31,497 nt of DNA from Pseudomonadota bacterium (GCA_023445495.1 JAEXLC010000225.1:1-31497), one strand, 5' to 3'; positions 8,211-17,231 are shown, counted from the first letter of the stretch. Notes: a model not told the origin generated them from the letters alone. Made by a program: numbers and translations.

Positions 8211-8234
8211 CCTGCGTTCTGGTGTAATGGGCTC

Positions 8235-9083
8235 TTAGGTGAGTGGCCAGATTTTTCGTGTCAGCAGGAAATCGTCGTCCACCATGTAAGTTTGGAAGAA
8301 TTCATAGTGGCCAAAAATACTTTCCAGCCCCGGTGCATATCCGGCCGAATGGGTCATTTCATAGAAAATATGAGAGAGCCATCTCACTACCGAAAGCGTG
8401 TAGAAGCGACCGTACTTCTGGGCCCACTTCGTCTGTCCCGTACGTTCAGAAGCAACCGCTAGGTCAGACATGATCTGACCGGTTTCGTTGGTGAAGAGAA
8501 CAAACGTGGCATGGCCAATCATAGCATTGGCTAGTGCGGCGCGTTGCTTAACGCCGTCCTCGGCGCGCTTGCCTCGATAATGCTTATCTAAGATCGGCTC
8601 GACAACCTCGGTCCACCACTTGTTCACTGGCTCGTTTGCAAGATTGAATAAGGGATTTCCGATGGCCTCGAAATTGGCGTATCGCCCTGTGGAAGCATCC
8701 GAGAATGCATCCAGGCAATTGATCACTGCTCCGCAAATTGGATGATCCGGGCCAATGTGAGGAACGGAGATGCCGCGTTTTGCTGCAATCCCCCCTCCCT
8801 GTGCAACTAGCTCTTTCAGCTTGTGGCTGTACTTTCTGACAAACGATTGATTTGGAAGCTTTCCCCTATTATCAATTGCATAATCGGCGATCAAGATAAG
8901 CTTCGATAGGCGCTCTATGCCTATGGAAAGACCAAAGAACGCCGTGTAATAATCACCAAACCCGCTGCCATAACTTGCTCGACCTAGAGCTGTGGCTCCG
9001 GATCCTATAATTTGGCTTACCAATGAAGCCTCGCGATGCAGCGCGTTCCACTCAGGAATCGTAAAAGGATCGGGCCTGTTCAT
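8235..9083 (-). CDS. Low-GC orphan protein of unknown function, possibly HEPN-like
   Basis: A 282-residue soluble protein begins MNRPDPFTIPEWNALHREAS. Its base composition stands out: 60-base rows inside it have only 25 (8281-8340) and 27 (8881-8940) G/C, against 42 in a row of the neighbouring regulator. Codon choice follows this bias. Residues about 45-95 form amphipathic helices (YYTAFFGLSIGIERLSKLIL, then SFVRKYSHKLKEL) resembling the helical bundle of some HEPN-type proteins, but a clear Rx4-6H motif is not seen, so this is only a suggestion. The ATG at 9083 is the only start for a long way; no good ribosome binding site precedes it. It has no operon partner. Composition suggests recent transfer; a defence-type or other accessory role is possible but unproven. 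Confidence 0.75.
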   Translation of the reverse strand: MNRPDPFTIPEWNALHREASLVSQIIGSGATALGRASYGSGFGDYYTAFFGLSIGIERLSKLILIADYAIDNRGKLPNQSFVRKYSHKLKELVAQGGGIAAKRGISVPHIGPDHPICGAVINCLDAFSDASTGRYANFEAIGNPLFNLANEPVNKWWTEVVEPILDKHYRGKRAEDGVKQRAALANAMIGHATFVLFTNETGQIMSDLAVASERTGQTKWAQKYGRFYTLSVVRWLSHIFYEMTHSAGYAPGLESIFGHYEFFQTYMVDDDFLLTRKIWPLT

Positions 9084-9180
9084 AGGTGAAATGTATCGGA
9101 TATTTGATCCTGCGACTACCTGTGTGGAGAGAGTTTGTAGGCGCGCGGAAAGATGGAGTGACTAGGAGAAGTTTCTTCGT

Positions 9181-9663
9181 TTACTTCGCCCCGGGCAGCT
9201 TGATCCCCAGCAGCACCAGCCGCTCCCCGGTGATGCCGAACCAGTGCGGCACCCCCGCCGGCACCAGGATCACGTCGCCGGGGCCGAGTGTGCGGGTGGT
9301 GCCGCCTTCGATGCGGCTGCCGTCGATCAGGCCGGGGTTGCGGGTCGTCGGTTCCGCCAGGGTGCCGCCCGAGACCAGGGTGCCGGTGCCTTCGAGCACG
9401 ATCGCATATTCCGCCTCGGCCGGATGGACGGCGGGGCGGCCGGGCTTCTTCCAGATCTCGATTGCCGCCACGCGCGCGCCGTCGCGGACCAGCGGGCGCC
9501 ACATAAAGCCCTGGTCGGGCTTCATCTCGGCGAGCATCGCGCGGGTCTGGGCCTGCACGTCCGCGCCGCCGGCGAAAGCGGTGGGATCGGTGGTCGTCTG
9601 GGCGGAGGCGATGCCGGGCACGCATGCGAGGGTGAGCGCGAGTGTCATGCCAAGGGTCTTCAC
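9181..9663 (-). CDS. Secreted cupin-domain protein
   Basis: The 160-residue protein has a signal peptide (TLGMTLALTLACVPGIASA, cleavage expected after residue 21) and a single cupin barrel. The cupin motifs are seen as the AVHPAEAEYAIVLEGTGTL stretch and GPGDVILVPAGVPHWFG, with His residues placed to bind metal. The start is taken as GTG at 9663, because GAGGAGAG lies just upstream and the signal peptide then sits at the N-terminus; an ATG at 9723 adds 20 charged residues before it. It is divergent from the GH31 glycosidase gene. The substrate is unknown. Confidence 0.85.
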   Translation of the reverse strand: MKTLGMTLALTLACVPGIASAQTTTDPTAFAGGADVQAQTRAMLAEMKPDQGFMWRPLVRDGARVAAIEIWKKPGRPAVHPAEAEYAIVLEGTGTLVSGGTLAEPTTRNPGLIDGSRIEGGTTRTLGPGDVILVPAGVPHWFGITGERLVLLGIKLPGAK

Positions 9664-9710
9664 GCGTCTCTCCTCAAGCCGGTCTGTTTGCGCCAAGACA
9701 TAAGAAGCGG

Positions 9711-9735
9711 GACCTCGGGTCAAGCCCGGGGTGAC
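9711..9735. repeat. REP-like element (gggtcaagcccggggtgac type)
   Basis: A short near-palindrome of the cgggtcaagcccgg type ends in gtgac, like the GTGAC/GTCAT ends of the other repeats in this window. It lies between the divergent cupin and GH31 genes. Recognition is by resemblance to common alphaproteobacterial intergenic repeats. Confidence 0.4.
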
Positions 9736-9812
9736 GGGGAAGGGCTACGACCTTAGCCGTGCTTGCGGCGGCGGAAGTTTCGCGCAACGCCCTCGGCAGG
9801 GAGAGTCGAACG

Positions 9813-12152
9813 ATGCGGATTGCTCATGTGCTTGGCCTGGTGGCGACCGTGCTGGCGCCGCTTCCCGCTGTCGCCCAGTCGCTGGCGACGGTGGAGCGCA
9901 ACGGCGCGTTCGTCGCGGTCGAGCCCTATGCGCCGAACATCGTGCGGGTGACGATCTCGCTCGACCGGGCGCTGAGCGATGCCGGGCCGGGCCATGGCAT
10001 CTCGGGCAAGGCCGATGCGAAGGGCTGGACCCATAAGGCGGACGGCGGCGGCGATGTGTTCGCATCGCCCGCGCTGACGCTCACCGTCGATCCGCAGCCC
10101 TGGCCCAAGGCGCCGAGCCAGATGGAGCGCTATTTCGTGCCGTCGCTGCCCCGGGTCTCGCTGTCGGTGCGGGCGCCGGACGGTCGGCTGCTCACCAAGA
10201 TGACCGGGTGGGAGCTGGCGCCGCATACCGTCAACGGCGAGAAGACGTTCAAGGCCGGGGCGAGCTTCGCGGCGCCGCAGGACGAGCATTATTACGGGCT
10301 CGGCCAGAACCAGGAAAGCACCGGCCCGCTCGACCTGCGCGGGCGGACGATCGACTGCCGGCATTATTACGACGCGCCGGCGGGCGAGACGGTGTGCATC
10401 CCGTTCCTGATGACCAACAAGGGCTATGCGGTGGTGTGGGACAATCCATCCGCCACCCTCGTCTCGCCGGGGCTGCATGGCAGCACGCATTGGCAGTCCG
10501 AAGTGGGCGAGCGGGTTTCCTTCTTCGTCATCACCGGGGCGACCACAGACGAGATCTATGCCGGCTATGCCCGGCTGACCGGTGACACGCCGCTGCCGCC
10601 CAAGGCCGCGTTCGGGCTGATCCAGAGCAAGGCGCGCTACGAGAGCCAGAAGGAGCTGCTGGGCGTGGCCGAGGGCTATCGCAGCCGCGGCTATCCGCTC
10701 GACGTGATGGTGCTCGACTGGTTCTACTGGACGCGGATGGGGCAGCTCGACATCGATCGGAGCTATTTCCCGGACCCCGCCGGCATGAACAAGCAGCTCC
10801 ACGATGCGGGCATGCACAGCATCATCAGCGTGTGGCCGCGCTTCGAGCGGGAATCGCGCTATTTCAACATGCTGAGCGCCAAGGGCTGGCTGCTGAAGGA
10901 CAAGGACGGCAACACGGTCGACGGACTGCCGGTGCGCGCGGACCGGGCAGGGGCGCTGCTCGACAGCACCAATCCGGAGGCGCGTTCGTGGTTCTGGGAG
11001 AAGATCCGCGACAATATCGCCAGCCAGGGCTTCGACTGGTTCTGGCTCGACGAGACCGAGCCCGACCTGGTGCCCGACGGCAATTTCTATTCGATCGGAT
11101 CGGGCGATCGCTATCACAACCTCTATCCGCTGGTGCACACCTCCAGCGTGGCGGAAGGATCGGCGCGAGACCGGCCGGACTTCCGCAACCTGATCCTCGC
11201 CCGCGCCGCCTATCTCGGCACCCAGCATAGCGGCGCGATCTTCTGGTCCTCGGATGTGCAGGCGACCTGGGAAGCGCTGCGCCGCCAGGTGCCGGCCGGG
11301 CTCAACTTCACTGCGAGCGGCCATGCCTATTGGAGCAGCGACACCGGCGGCTGGCAGTGGCCGAACGGCCCGGCGGCGGAGCTCCCGGTGCTGCTCGATC
11401 CGGCGGGTGCCACCGCGATGGGCGCGGATTACAAGGATTATCCCGAGCTGTTCACGCGCTGGTTCGCCTACAATGTCTTCACCCCGACCTTGCGCATCCA
11501 TGGCCAGCGGCCGGGAACCGCGATCTGGGAATATGGCGCCGCGGCCGAGCCGGTGCTCGCGAAGTTCCTGCGGCTGCGCTACGCGCTGATCCCCTATCTC
11601 TATTCGCTCGGATACCGCACGCACGAGACCGGCGCGCCGTTCATGCGCGCGCTGTTCATGGACTTCCCCGACGATCCCAATGTCGTGAACCTGGGCGACG
11701 AATATATGTTCGGCCCGGCCTTCCTGGTCGCGCCGGTGACCGAGCAGGGGGTGACCTCGCGGCGGGTCTATCTGCCGGCCGGCAGTGACTGGTATGACTA
11801 TTGGACCGAGGAGAAGCATGTCGGTGGCCAGTGGGTGACCGTCGCTGCGCCGATCGACCGGATCCCGCTGTTCGTCCGCGCCGGATCGATCGTGCCGCTG
11901 GGCGCGCAGGTGCCGAACACCGCGGCGCGACAGCCGCTGGAGAGCATCCGCGTCTATCCGGGCCGTGACGGCAGCTTCACCCTGTTCGACGATGACGGCG
12001 TGACCAACGCCTATCGCAAGGGGGCGGGGACGCGAATCACGCTGCGCTGGGACGAAGCGGGCAAGCGGCTTTCGGCTTCGGGCAAGCTTCCGGGCGGGCA
12101 GGATGTCCAGTCGCTGGTGCGACTCGCGGGCGCATCTTCGGCGCCCAGGTGA
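9813..12152 (+). CDS. Secreted glycoside hydrolase family 31 (alpha-glucosidase/alpha-xylosidase type)
   Basis: The 779-residue protein has a signal peptide ending AVA at residue 21, so it acts in the periplasm or at the surface. The layout is an N-terminal beta-sandwich, a TIM barrel (about residues 260-620) and C-terminal beta domains. The catalytic nucleophile is Asp413 in WFWLDETEPD, and the acid/base is Asp510 in YWSSDTGGW; LDVMVLDWFYW is the other signature strand of the family. GH31 enzymes cleave alpha-linked glucose or xylose, or transfer them; the exact substrate cannot be read off. The ATG at 9813 is preferred over an upstream TTG (9759) because it opens the signal peptide and GGGAGAG lies upstream. 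No sugar transporter or regulator lies beside it. Confidence 0.93.
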   Translation: MRIAHVLGLVATVLAPLPAVAQSLATVERNGAFVAVEPYAPNIVRVTISLDRALSDAGPGHGISGKADAKGWTHKADGGGDVFASPALTLTVDPQPWPKAPSQMERYFVPSLPRVSLSVRAPDGRLLTKMTGWELAPHTVNGEKTFKAGASFAAPQDEHYYGLGQNQESTGPLDLRGRTIDCRHYYDAPAGETVCIPFLMTNKGYAVVWDNPSATLVSPGLHGSTHWQSEVGERVSFFVITGATTDEIYAGYARLTGDTPLPPKAAFGLIQSKARYESQKELLGVAEGYRSRGYPLDVMVLDWFYWTRMGQLDIDRSYFPDPAGMNKQLHDAGMHSIISVWPRFERESRYFNMLSAKGWLLKDKDGNTVDGLPVRADRAGALLDSTNPEARSWFWEKIRDNIASQGFDWFWLDETEPDLVPDGNFYSIGSGDRYHNLYPLVHTSSVAEGSARDRPDFRNLILARAAYLGTQHSGAIFWSSDVQATWEALRRQVPAGLNFTASGHAYWSSDTGGWQWPNGPAAELPVLLDPAGATAMGADYKDYPELFTRWFAYNVFTPTLRIHGQRPGTAIWEYGAAAEPVLAKFLRLRYALIPYLYSLGYRTHETGAPFMRALFMDFPDDPNVVNLGDEYMFGPAFLVAPVTEQGVTSRRVYLPAGSDWYDYWTEEKHVGGQWVTVAAPIDRIPLFVRAGSIVPLGAQVPNTAARQPLESIRVYPGRDGSFTLFDDDGVTNAYRKGAGTRITLRWDEAGKRLSASGKLPGGQDVQSLVRLAGASSAPR

Positions 12153-12220
12153 CCGGCATATCTTTTCGTACCGGAACCAGCGGGGCCCCTTGCGCGTCGG
12201 GCCTTGCGTAACGACATTCG

Positions 12221-12249
12221 TTGATTGCCTTTGCTGCGCGTGCTAACGG
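12221..12249 (+). promoter_or_regulatory. Candidate sigma-70-type promoter of kup
   Basis: TTGATT (12221-12226) and TAACGG (12244-12249) are separated by 17 bases. Transcription would start near 12256, downstream of the TTG (12225) and GTG (12240) codons that could otherwise be read as the kup start. Confidence 0.35.
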
Positions 12250-12326
12250 CGCGCCCGCAATTAGAAGATCGAGAACGCAGGTCGCATGACCAGGTCCGTT
12301 TCCTTTCCGACGCGACACCCGCGCCC

Positions 12327-14258
12327 GTGAACATCCCGAAAGAAGGAGCCGATGAGTCGGCTCCGGCTCCGCTCGACGCGCATGCTGCGCATGGCCACAG
12401 CCTCGATGGCACGTGGAAGCTCGCCATCGGTGCGATCGGTATCGTCTTCGGCGATATCGGCACCAGCCCGCTCTACGCGTTCCGCGAGACCTTTGCCGGG
12501 CACCACAAGCTCGACCTCGACACGCTGCACATCATGGGCGTTATCAGCCTGATGTTCTGGTCGATGATGGTCGTGGTGACGCTGAAATACGTCACGATCA
12601 TCATGCGGGCGGACAATAAGGGCGAGGGTGGCAGCCTGGCGCTGCTCGCGCTGATCTCGCGCAGCAGCGGTAATGCCAAGCGCTGGACGCAGGGCATCGT
12701 GCTGCTCGGCGTGTTCGCCACCGCGCTCTTCTATGGCGACTCGATGATCACCCCGGCGGTGTCGGTGCTGTCGGCGGTCGAGGGCCTGTCAGTCGCCGCG
12801 CCGGCTTTCACCAAGCTGGTGCTGCCGATCGCGGTGGTGATCCTAGTGCTGCTCTTCTCGATCCAGCGGACGGGCACGTCGCGGGTCGGCGCCTTTTTCG
12901 GCCCGATCATGCTGTTCTACTTCCTGACGATCGCGACTCTGGGCACGCTGAGCCTGGTCCAGACGCCGACGATCCTCAACGCGCTGCTGCCGCACCATGC
13001 GCTGATGTTCTTCGCCGCCGATCCGTTCCGCGCCTTCCTGGCGCTTGGCTCGGTCGTGCTCGCCGTCACCGGCGCCGAGGCGCTGTACGCCGACATGGGC
13101 CATTTCGGCCGCAAGCCGATCCGCATCTCGTGGCTGTGGTTCGTGCTGCCGGCGCTGATCCTCAACTATATGGGGCAGGGCGCGCTGCTGATGCGCGATC
13201 CCTCGGCGCTGCACAGCCCGTTCTACGAGCTGGCGCCGGAAGTGCTGCAGTTCCCGCTCGTCATCCTGGCGACCATGGCCGCGGTGATCGCGTCGCAGGC
13301 AGTGATCTCGGGTGCCTTCTCGGTCACCCAGCAGGCGATCCAGCTCGGCTTCGTGCCGCGCCTGCGCATCGAGCATACCAGCGCCTCGACCGCCGGGCAG
13401 ATCTACATCCCGCTCATCAACTGGGCGCTGATGATCATGGTGATCCTGCTCGTCCTGACCTTCCAGACCTCGTCGAACCTCACCGCCGCCTACGGCATCG
13501 CCGTCACCGGCGCGATGCTGATCGACAACTGCCTGCTGGCAGTGGTGCTGTTCGGGCTGTGGAAGTGGAAGAAGCGCTATGCGATCCCGCTGCTCGCGTT
13601 GTTCTTCACGGTCGACCTCGCTTATTTCGCCGCGAACCTGACCAAGGTGCCCGATGGCGGCTGGTTCCCGCTGTTCATCGGCTTCGTGGTGTTCACCCTG
13701 CTGACCACCTGGTCGAAGGGCCGCCAGCTGATGATCAACCGGCTTCGCGAAAGCGCGATGCCGATCAAGATCTTCATCACCTCGGCAGCGACCACCGCGA
13801 CCCGCGTGCCGGGCACTGCGGTGTTCATGACCTCGACGCCCGAGGGCGTGCCGCATGCGCTGCTGCACAACCTCAAGCACAACAAGGTGCTGCACGACCG
13901 GGTGATCCTGCTCACGGTCAAGATCAAGGACGTGCCCTATGTCCCTGACGAGAATCGCATGATGCTCGAGGACCTGGGGCAGGGCTTCCACCGCATGATC
14001 CTGGCTTATGGCTTCATGCAGGAGGCCGACGTTCCCGCAGCGCTCAAGTCGGTCAACGCGTGCGGCGCCGAGTTCAAGATGATGGAGACCAGCTTCTTCC
14101 TGGCGCGTCAGACGCTGCTGCCCTCGGCCCGGCCGGGGATGATGATCTGGCGCGAGAAGCTGTTCGCCTGGATGCTGCGCAACGCCGAAAGCGCGATGGA
14201 ATTCTTCCGCCTGCCGACCAATCGCGTGGTCGAGCTGGGCAGCCAGGTGGAAATCTGA
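12327..14258 (+). CDS. kup: Low-affinity potassium uptake protein Kup
   Basis: Kup (KUP/HAK/KT family) is a K+/H+ symporter of the inner membrane. With the GTG at 12327 the protein has 643 residues, close to the usual 620-640. The signature GAIGIVFGDIGTSPLYAFRE opens the first membrane helix, and about 12 helices follow, then a hydrophilic C-terminal domain of about 170 residues. Further family motifs include ALFYGDSMITPAVSVLSAVEG, ADMGHFGRKPI and NLTAAYGIAVTGAM. The start is not certain: TTG 12225 and GTG 12240 are in frame upstream but would precede the likely transcription start; no strong ribosome binding site marks 12327. The gene stands alone and is followed by a paired inverted repeat. 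Confidence 0.93.
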   Translation: MNIPKEGADESAPAPLDAHAAHGHSLDGTWKLAIGAIGIVFGDIGTSPLYAFRETFAGHHKLDLDTLHIMGVISLMFWSMMVVVTLKYVTIIMRADNKGEGGSLALLALISRSSGNAKRWTQGIVLLGVFATALFYGDSMITPAVSVLSAVEGLSVAAPAFTKLVLPIAVVILVLLFSIQRTGTSRVGAFFGPIMLFYFLTIATLGTLSLVQTPTILNALLPHHALMFFAADPFRAFLALGSVVLAVTGAEALYADMGHFGRKPIRISWLWFVLPALILNYMGQGALLMRDPSALHSPFYELAPEVLQFPLVILATMAAVIASQAVISGAFSVTQQAIQLGFVPRLRIEHTSASTAGQIYIPLINWALMIMVILLVLTFQTSSNLTAAYGIAVTGAMLIDNCLLAVVLFGLWKWKKRYAIPLLALFFTVDLAYFAANLTKVPDGGWFPLFIGFVVFTLLTTWSKGRQLMINRLRESAMPIKIFITSAATTATRVPGTAVFMTSTPEGVPHALLHNLKHNKVLHDRVILLTVKIKDVPYVPDENRMMLEDLGQGFHRMILAYGFMQEADVPAALKSVNACGAEFKMMETSFFLARQTLLPSARPGMMIWREKLFAWMLRNAESAMEFFRLPTNRVVELGSQVEI

Positions 14259-14281
14259 TCTCGGAATCCGACCGTACCTGC

Positions 14282-14380
14282 CTTTCCCCGGCGAAGGCCG
14301 GGGCCCAGACTTGGACTCTGGTAGAGCGCTGCCGCGCTCGAGATTTGCCGGCGCTGGACCCCGGCCTTCGCCGGGGAAAG
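14282..14380. repeat. Paired REP-like inverted repeat
   Basis: Two near-complementary arms of about 26 bases (14282-14307 and 14354-14380), each itself a ccccggc-gaa-gccgggg hairpin, are separated by about 46 bases. The element lies right after kup and may end its transcript. Its core is shared with the pairs at 17232 and 20591 and the partial copy at 31470. Confidence 0.8.
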
Positions 14381-14394
14381 GCTTTGGTGGGCAA

Positions 14395-14913
14395 GTGAAT
14401 CTGGAACCAAGACCTGCCCCCCTGATCGTCACGGCGCTGTTCGGGCGGCAGGACCAGGCCTGGTTCAACGCGCTGCGCCGTGAACATTATCCGCCCGAGC
14501 GCAACGTGCTCGACGCGCATTTGACGTTGTTCCACCAGTTGCCGCCCTCGGTGGCGGACGAGCTCAAGCACCGGCTGTCGGTCGAGACGCGCGGGGTGCG
14601 GGCGCCGCGCGCGAAGGTGACCGGCCTGATGTCGCTGGGCGGGGGCGTGGCCTATCGAATCGAGGCGCCCGAGCTGGTGGCGATTCGCGAAGGGCTGGTC
14701 GATGCCTTTGCCGGGCTGTTGACGCCGCAGGATGCCGGGCGCTGGCGCCCGCACGTCACGATCCAGAACAAGGTGCGGCCGGTGCTGGCCAAGGCGGTGC
14801 TGGCCGCATTGGCGCGCGATTTCGTGCCGCGCGAGGTGGAAATCGCGGGCCTGGCGAGCTGGCAGTATCGCGGCGGGCCCTGGGAAGCACATTCCCGTCA
14901 CATGTTCGCTTGA
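14395..14913 (+). CDS. 2H phosphoesterase (2'-5' RNA ligase-like) protein
   Basis: The 172-residue protein carries both histidine motifs of the 2H phosphoesterase superfamily: HLTLFHQL (His42) and HVTIQNK (His120). The two lobes face each other and act on 2',3'-cyclic or 2'-5' phosphodiester bonds in RNA or nucleotides. The GTG at 14395 is the chosen start; an in-frame upstream ATG (14311) would run through the repeat element and is rejected. The ribosome binding site is weak. The biological substrate is unknown. Confidence 0.85.
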   Translation: MNLEPRPAPLIVTALFGRQDQAWFNALRREHYPPERNVLDAHLTLFHQLPPSVADELKHRLSVETRGVRAPRAKVTGLMSLGGGVAYRIEAPELVAIREGLVDAFAGLLTPQDAGRWRPHVTIQNKVRPVLAKAVLAALARDFVPREVEIAGLASWQYRGGPWEAHSRHMFA

Positions 14914-14971
14914 CCTTGGGCGACGCCGGACCTATTGGGCCCCCTCGCTTGGCCGCAAAGCCCTTCGATGG

Positions 14972-15048
14972 GGCGGAGTAGCTCAGTTGGTTAGAGCAGC
15001 GGAATCATAATCCGCGTGTCGGGGGTTCAAGTCCCTCCTCCGCTACCA
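14972..15048 (+). tRNA. tRNA-Met (CAT), elongator type
   Basis: A full cloverleaf folds from 77 bases: acceptor ggcggag with ctccgct, D stem gctc/gagc, anticodon stem gcgga/tccgc with loop atcataa (anticodon CAT), T loop ttcaagt, and an encoded CCA end. The acceptor stem is paired to the end (G1 with T72 wobble), unlike initiator tRNA, which leaves position 1 unpaired. A tRNA-Ile with lysidine-modified CAT was considered, but the body matches elongator Met better. Confidence 0.95.
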
Positions 15049-15073
15049 AGCGACTTCCGAAGATCGGAACCCC

Positions 15074-15877
15074 ATGATCGATTTGCACCAATCCGCCGAG
15101 CTGCTGCTCGGTTCGGGCGTGCGCGCCGCGCGGCGGGTTTCGGGGGGCGATCTTTCCACGGTCTTCGCGCTCGACCTTGCCGATGGACGGCGCATCATCG
15201 CCAAGCTGGGGCCGGACGTCGCCATCGAGGCGGGGATGCTTCGGGCCATGGCGGCAAGCGGCGCGCCGGTGCCCAAGGTCTTCGCCGTCGAGGACGGATT
15301 GCTGCTCATGGAGCGCGTGGAGGCGGGGAGCGGGCCGTCCGGGGCCTGGGACGGGCTCGCGGACGCGCTGGCGCTGCTCCATGCGCGCCGGGGCCCGGAC
15401 TATGGCTGGGACTGCGACTATGGCTTTGGTCCCGTTGCCATCCCCAATGGCCGCAACCGCGACTGGGCCGCGTTCTGGGCGGACAATCGGCTGCGTTGCC
15501 ACCTGCCGCATGTCGATCGGCGGCTGGCGCCCCGGCTGGAAGCGCTGGCGGACCGCTGCGGCGAGCTGTTGCCGCGCGAGCCGGCGCCGGCATTGCTGCA
15601 TGGCGATTTGTGGGGCGGCAATGTGCTGGTCGCGAACGGGCGCGTGACGGGGCTGATCGACCCGGCCTGCTATCATGGCGATCGCGAGGTCGATGCGGCG
15701 ATGCTCACGCTCTTCGACCATCCGCCGCCAAGCTTCTTCGATCGGCTCGCGCTGAGCCAGGGCTGGGAGCGCCGGCAGCCGCTCTATCGGCTCTGGCCCC
15801 TGCTGGTGCATCTCCGCCTGTTCGGGCCGAGCTATCGCGACGCGGTCGATGCGGAGCTCGCGGCGCTGGGCTTCTGA
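15074..15877 (+). CDS. Fructosamine kinase family protein
   Basis: The 267-residue protein belongs to the fructosamine/ketosamine-3-kinase family, which phosphorylates sugars attached to amines so that glycation adducts break down. Seen motifs are the ATP lysine in RRIIAKLG (Lys44), HGDLWGGNV (catalytic Asp178) and LIDPACYHGDREVD (metal-binding Asp196). Length is a little under the usual 290. The ATG lies 26 bases after the tRNA. A strong hairpin follows its stop. Real substrate unproven. Confidence 0.92.
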   Translation: MIDLHQSAELLLGSGVRAARRVSGGDLSTVFALDLADGRRIIAKLGPDVAIEAGMLRAMAASGAPVPKVFAVEDGLLLMERVEAGSGPSGAWDGLADALALLHARRGPDYGWDCDYGFGPVAIPNGRNRDWAAFWADNRLRCHLPHVDRRLAPRLEALADRCGELLPREPAPALLHGDLWGGNVLVANGRVTGLIDPACYHGDREVDAAMLTLFDHPPPSFFDRLALSQGWERRQPLYRLWPLLVHLRLFGPSYRDAVDAELAALGF

Positions 15878-15884
15878 GCCGCGT

Positions 15885-15923
15885 GGGCGGGCGCGCCGTG
15901 CTGGGGACCCGGCGCACCCGCCC
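15885..15923. terminator. Strong hairpin after the fructosamine kinase gene
   Basis: Two 14-base arms (15885-15898 and 15910-15923) pair with one irregular position and an 11-base loop, beginning 7 bases past the stop codon. The odd pair is C-A on the plus strand and T-G on the minus strand. There is no T-run, so it could stop transcription with help or protect the mRNA end. Confidence 0.45.
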
Positions 15924-16245
15924 GTCGCAGCGCGGAGGGGCAGGGCGCTGCGCTTGCGCCCGGCCGGGGGGATGTCCGGGCACCCCTTGTTCTTGCCGAT
16001 TCGTGCAGATCTCGCGATCCCGCACGGGCGTCGTCTGGCTCACCCATTCGGGGTGATGCAGGGCGATGGGGAAGCCGATCGCGGTCAGGGTGATCGAAGC
16101 GGCGGGCTAGAAGGCCTTTCCGGGGCCAAGCCAAAGCTGTTGTCCACAGCCATTGCGGCCCGGGCGACACTACCCATGTTGCCTCTTGCCTTTCGGAGCC
16201 CCTAGATGCGGGGCCCAGCGATTTCGCCAGCCAATTCTGGAAACC
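15924..16245. other. Gene-free stretch upstream of trxB
   Basis: About 320 bases have no convincing gene; the open frames on both strands look arbitrary in composition. One DnaA-box-like nonamer (ttgtccaca, 16140-16148) occurs alone and is not evidence of an origin. The trxB promoter must lie here but I cannot place it. Confidence 0.5.
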
Positions 16246-17223
16246 ATGATGACCGCCACCCATTCGACTCGCATGCTTATCCTCGGTTCCGGCCCGGCCG
16301 GCCTCACCGCCGCCATCTATGGCGCGCGCGCGGGCATGGCGCCGATCGTGGTGCAGGGCATCCAGCCTGGCGGCCAGCTGATGACCACCACCGATGTCGA
16401 GAATTATCCCGGCTTCCGCGACGTGATCCAGGGCCCCTGGCTGATGCAGGAGATGCAGGCGCAGGCCGAGCATGTCGGCGCGCAGATGATGTGGGACACG
16501 ATCGTCGAGGTCGACGTCTCGCAGCGCCCGTTCCGCATGGTCGGCGACAGCGGCACGGTCTATCTCGGCGACGTCCTCGTGATCGCCACCGGTGCCCAGG
16601 CCAAGTGGCTGGGCCTAGATTCGGAGCGGCTGCTCCAGGGCAAGGGCGTGAGCGCCTGCGCGACCTGCGACGGCTTCTTCTTCCGCGGCAAGAAGGTCGC
16701 GGTGATCGGCGGCGGCAACACCGCGGTGGAAGAGGCGCTCTACCTCACCAACCACAGCCATGACGTGACCGTGATCCACCGCCGCGACTCATTCCGCGCC
16801 GAGAAGATCCTGCAGCAGCGCCTGTTCGCCAATGAGCGGATCAACGTGTTGTGGAACAAGAAGGTCGAGCGCTTCATCGGCGGTGGCCAGCCCGAGGGGC
16901 TGGTCGGCATCGAGCTGAAGGACATGGAGACTGGCGAGCTGTCGACGATCGACGTCGATGGCGGCTTCGTCGCGATCGGCCACCATCCGGCGACCGAGCT
17001 GTTCCGTGGCCATATCGACCTCGACGATGACGGGTACATCAAGGTCGAGATCGGCACGACCAAGACCAGCGTGCCCGGCGTGTTCGCGTGCGGCGACGTG
17101 ATGGACAAGCATTACCGCCAGGCGGTCACCGCCGCCGGCACCGGCTGCATGGCGGCGCTCGACGCCGAGCGTTTCCTGGCCGAGGCGGACTTCGAGACCG
17201 TCGTCCAGCACGCGGCGGAGTAA
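16246..17223 (+). CDS. trxB: Thioredoxin-disulfide reductase
   Basis: This flavoenzyme passes electrons from NADPH to thioredoxin. The 325-residue protein has the FAD-binding GSGPAGLTAAIYGARA near the N-terminus, the redox pair Cys138/Cys141 in SACATCDGFF, the NADPH motif GGGNTAVEEA with the following HRRDSFRAE that reads the 2'-phosphate, and the C-terminal GVFACGDVMD. Either of two adjacent ATGs (16246 or 16249) may be used; GGA lies a few bases upstream. An ATG at 16153 would add 31 uncharacteristic residues. It is convergent with the hydrolase gene downstream. Confidence 0.97.
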   Translation: MMTATHSTRMLILGSGPAGLTAAIYGARAGMAPIVVQGIQPGGQLMTTTDVENYPGFRDVIQGPWLMQEMQAQAEHVGAQMMWDTIVEVDVSQRPFRMVGDSGTVYLGDVLVIATGAQAKWLGLDSERLLQGKGVSACATCDGFFFRGKKVAVIGGGNTAVEEALYLTNHSHDVTVIHRRDSFRAEKILQQRLFANERINVLWNKKVERFIGGGQPEGLVGIELKDMETGELSTIDVDGGFVAIGHHPATELFRGHIDLDDDGYIKVEIGTTKTSVPGVFACGDVMDKHYRQAVTAAGTGCMAALDAERFLAEADFETVVQHAAE

Positions 17224-17231
17224 TCTCTGCC

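Noticed and set aside
9753..11819. Long open frame on the minus strand inside the GH31 gene (about 688 codons)
   Set aside because: It is a shadow caused by high GC and codon bias; its translation is rich in Arg, His, Gly and Ala with no domain, while the plus-strand frame has full GH31 motifs.
12843..14468. Minus-strand open frame opposite kup
   Set aside because: It is a compositional shadow; translation is dominated by Arg, Gln, His and Glu with no fold, and kup has all family motifs.
16140..16148. DnaA-box-like ttgtccaca upstream of trxB
   Set aside because: A single imperfect nonamer with no cluster, AT-rich unwinding region or dnaA/parAB genes nearby does not indicate an origin.
15849..16205. 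Possible small gene between the fructosamine kinase and trxB genes
   Set aside because: The frames on both strands lack a ribosome binding site, lack any domain, and overlap strong hairpin sequence.
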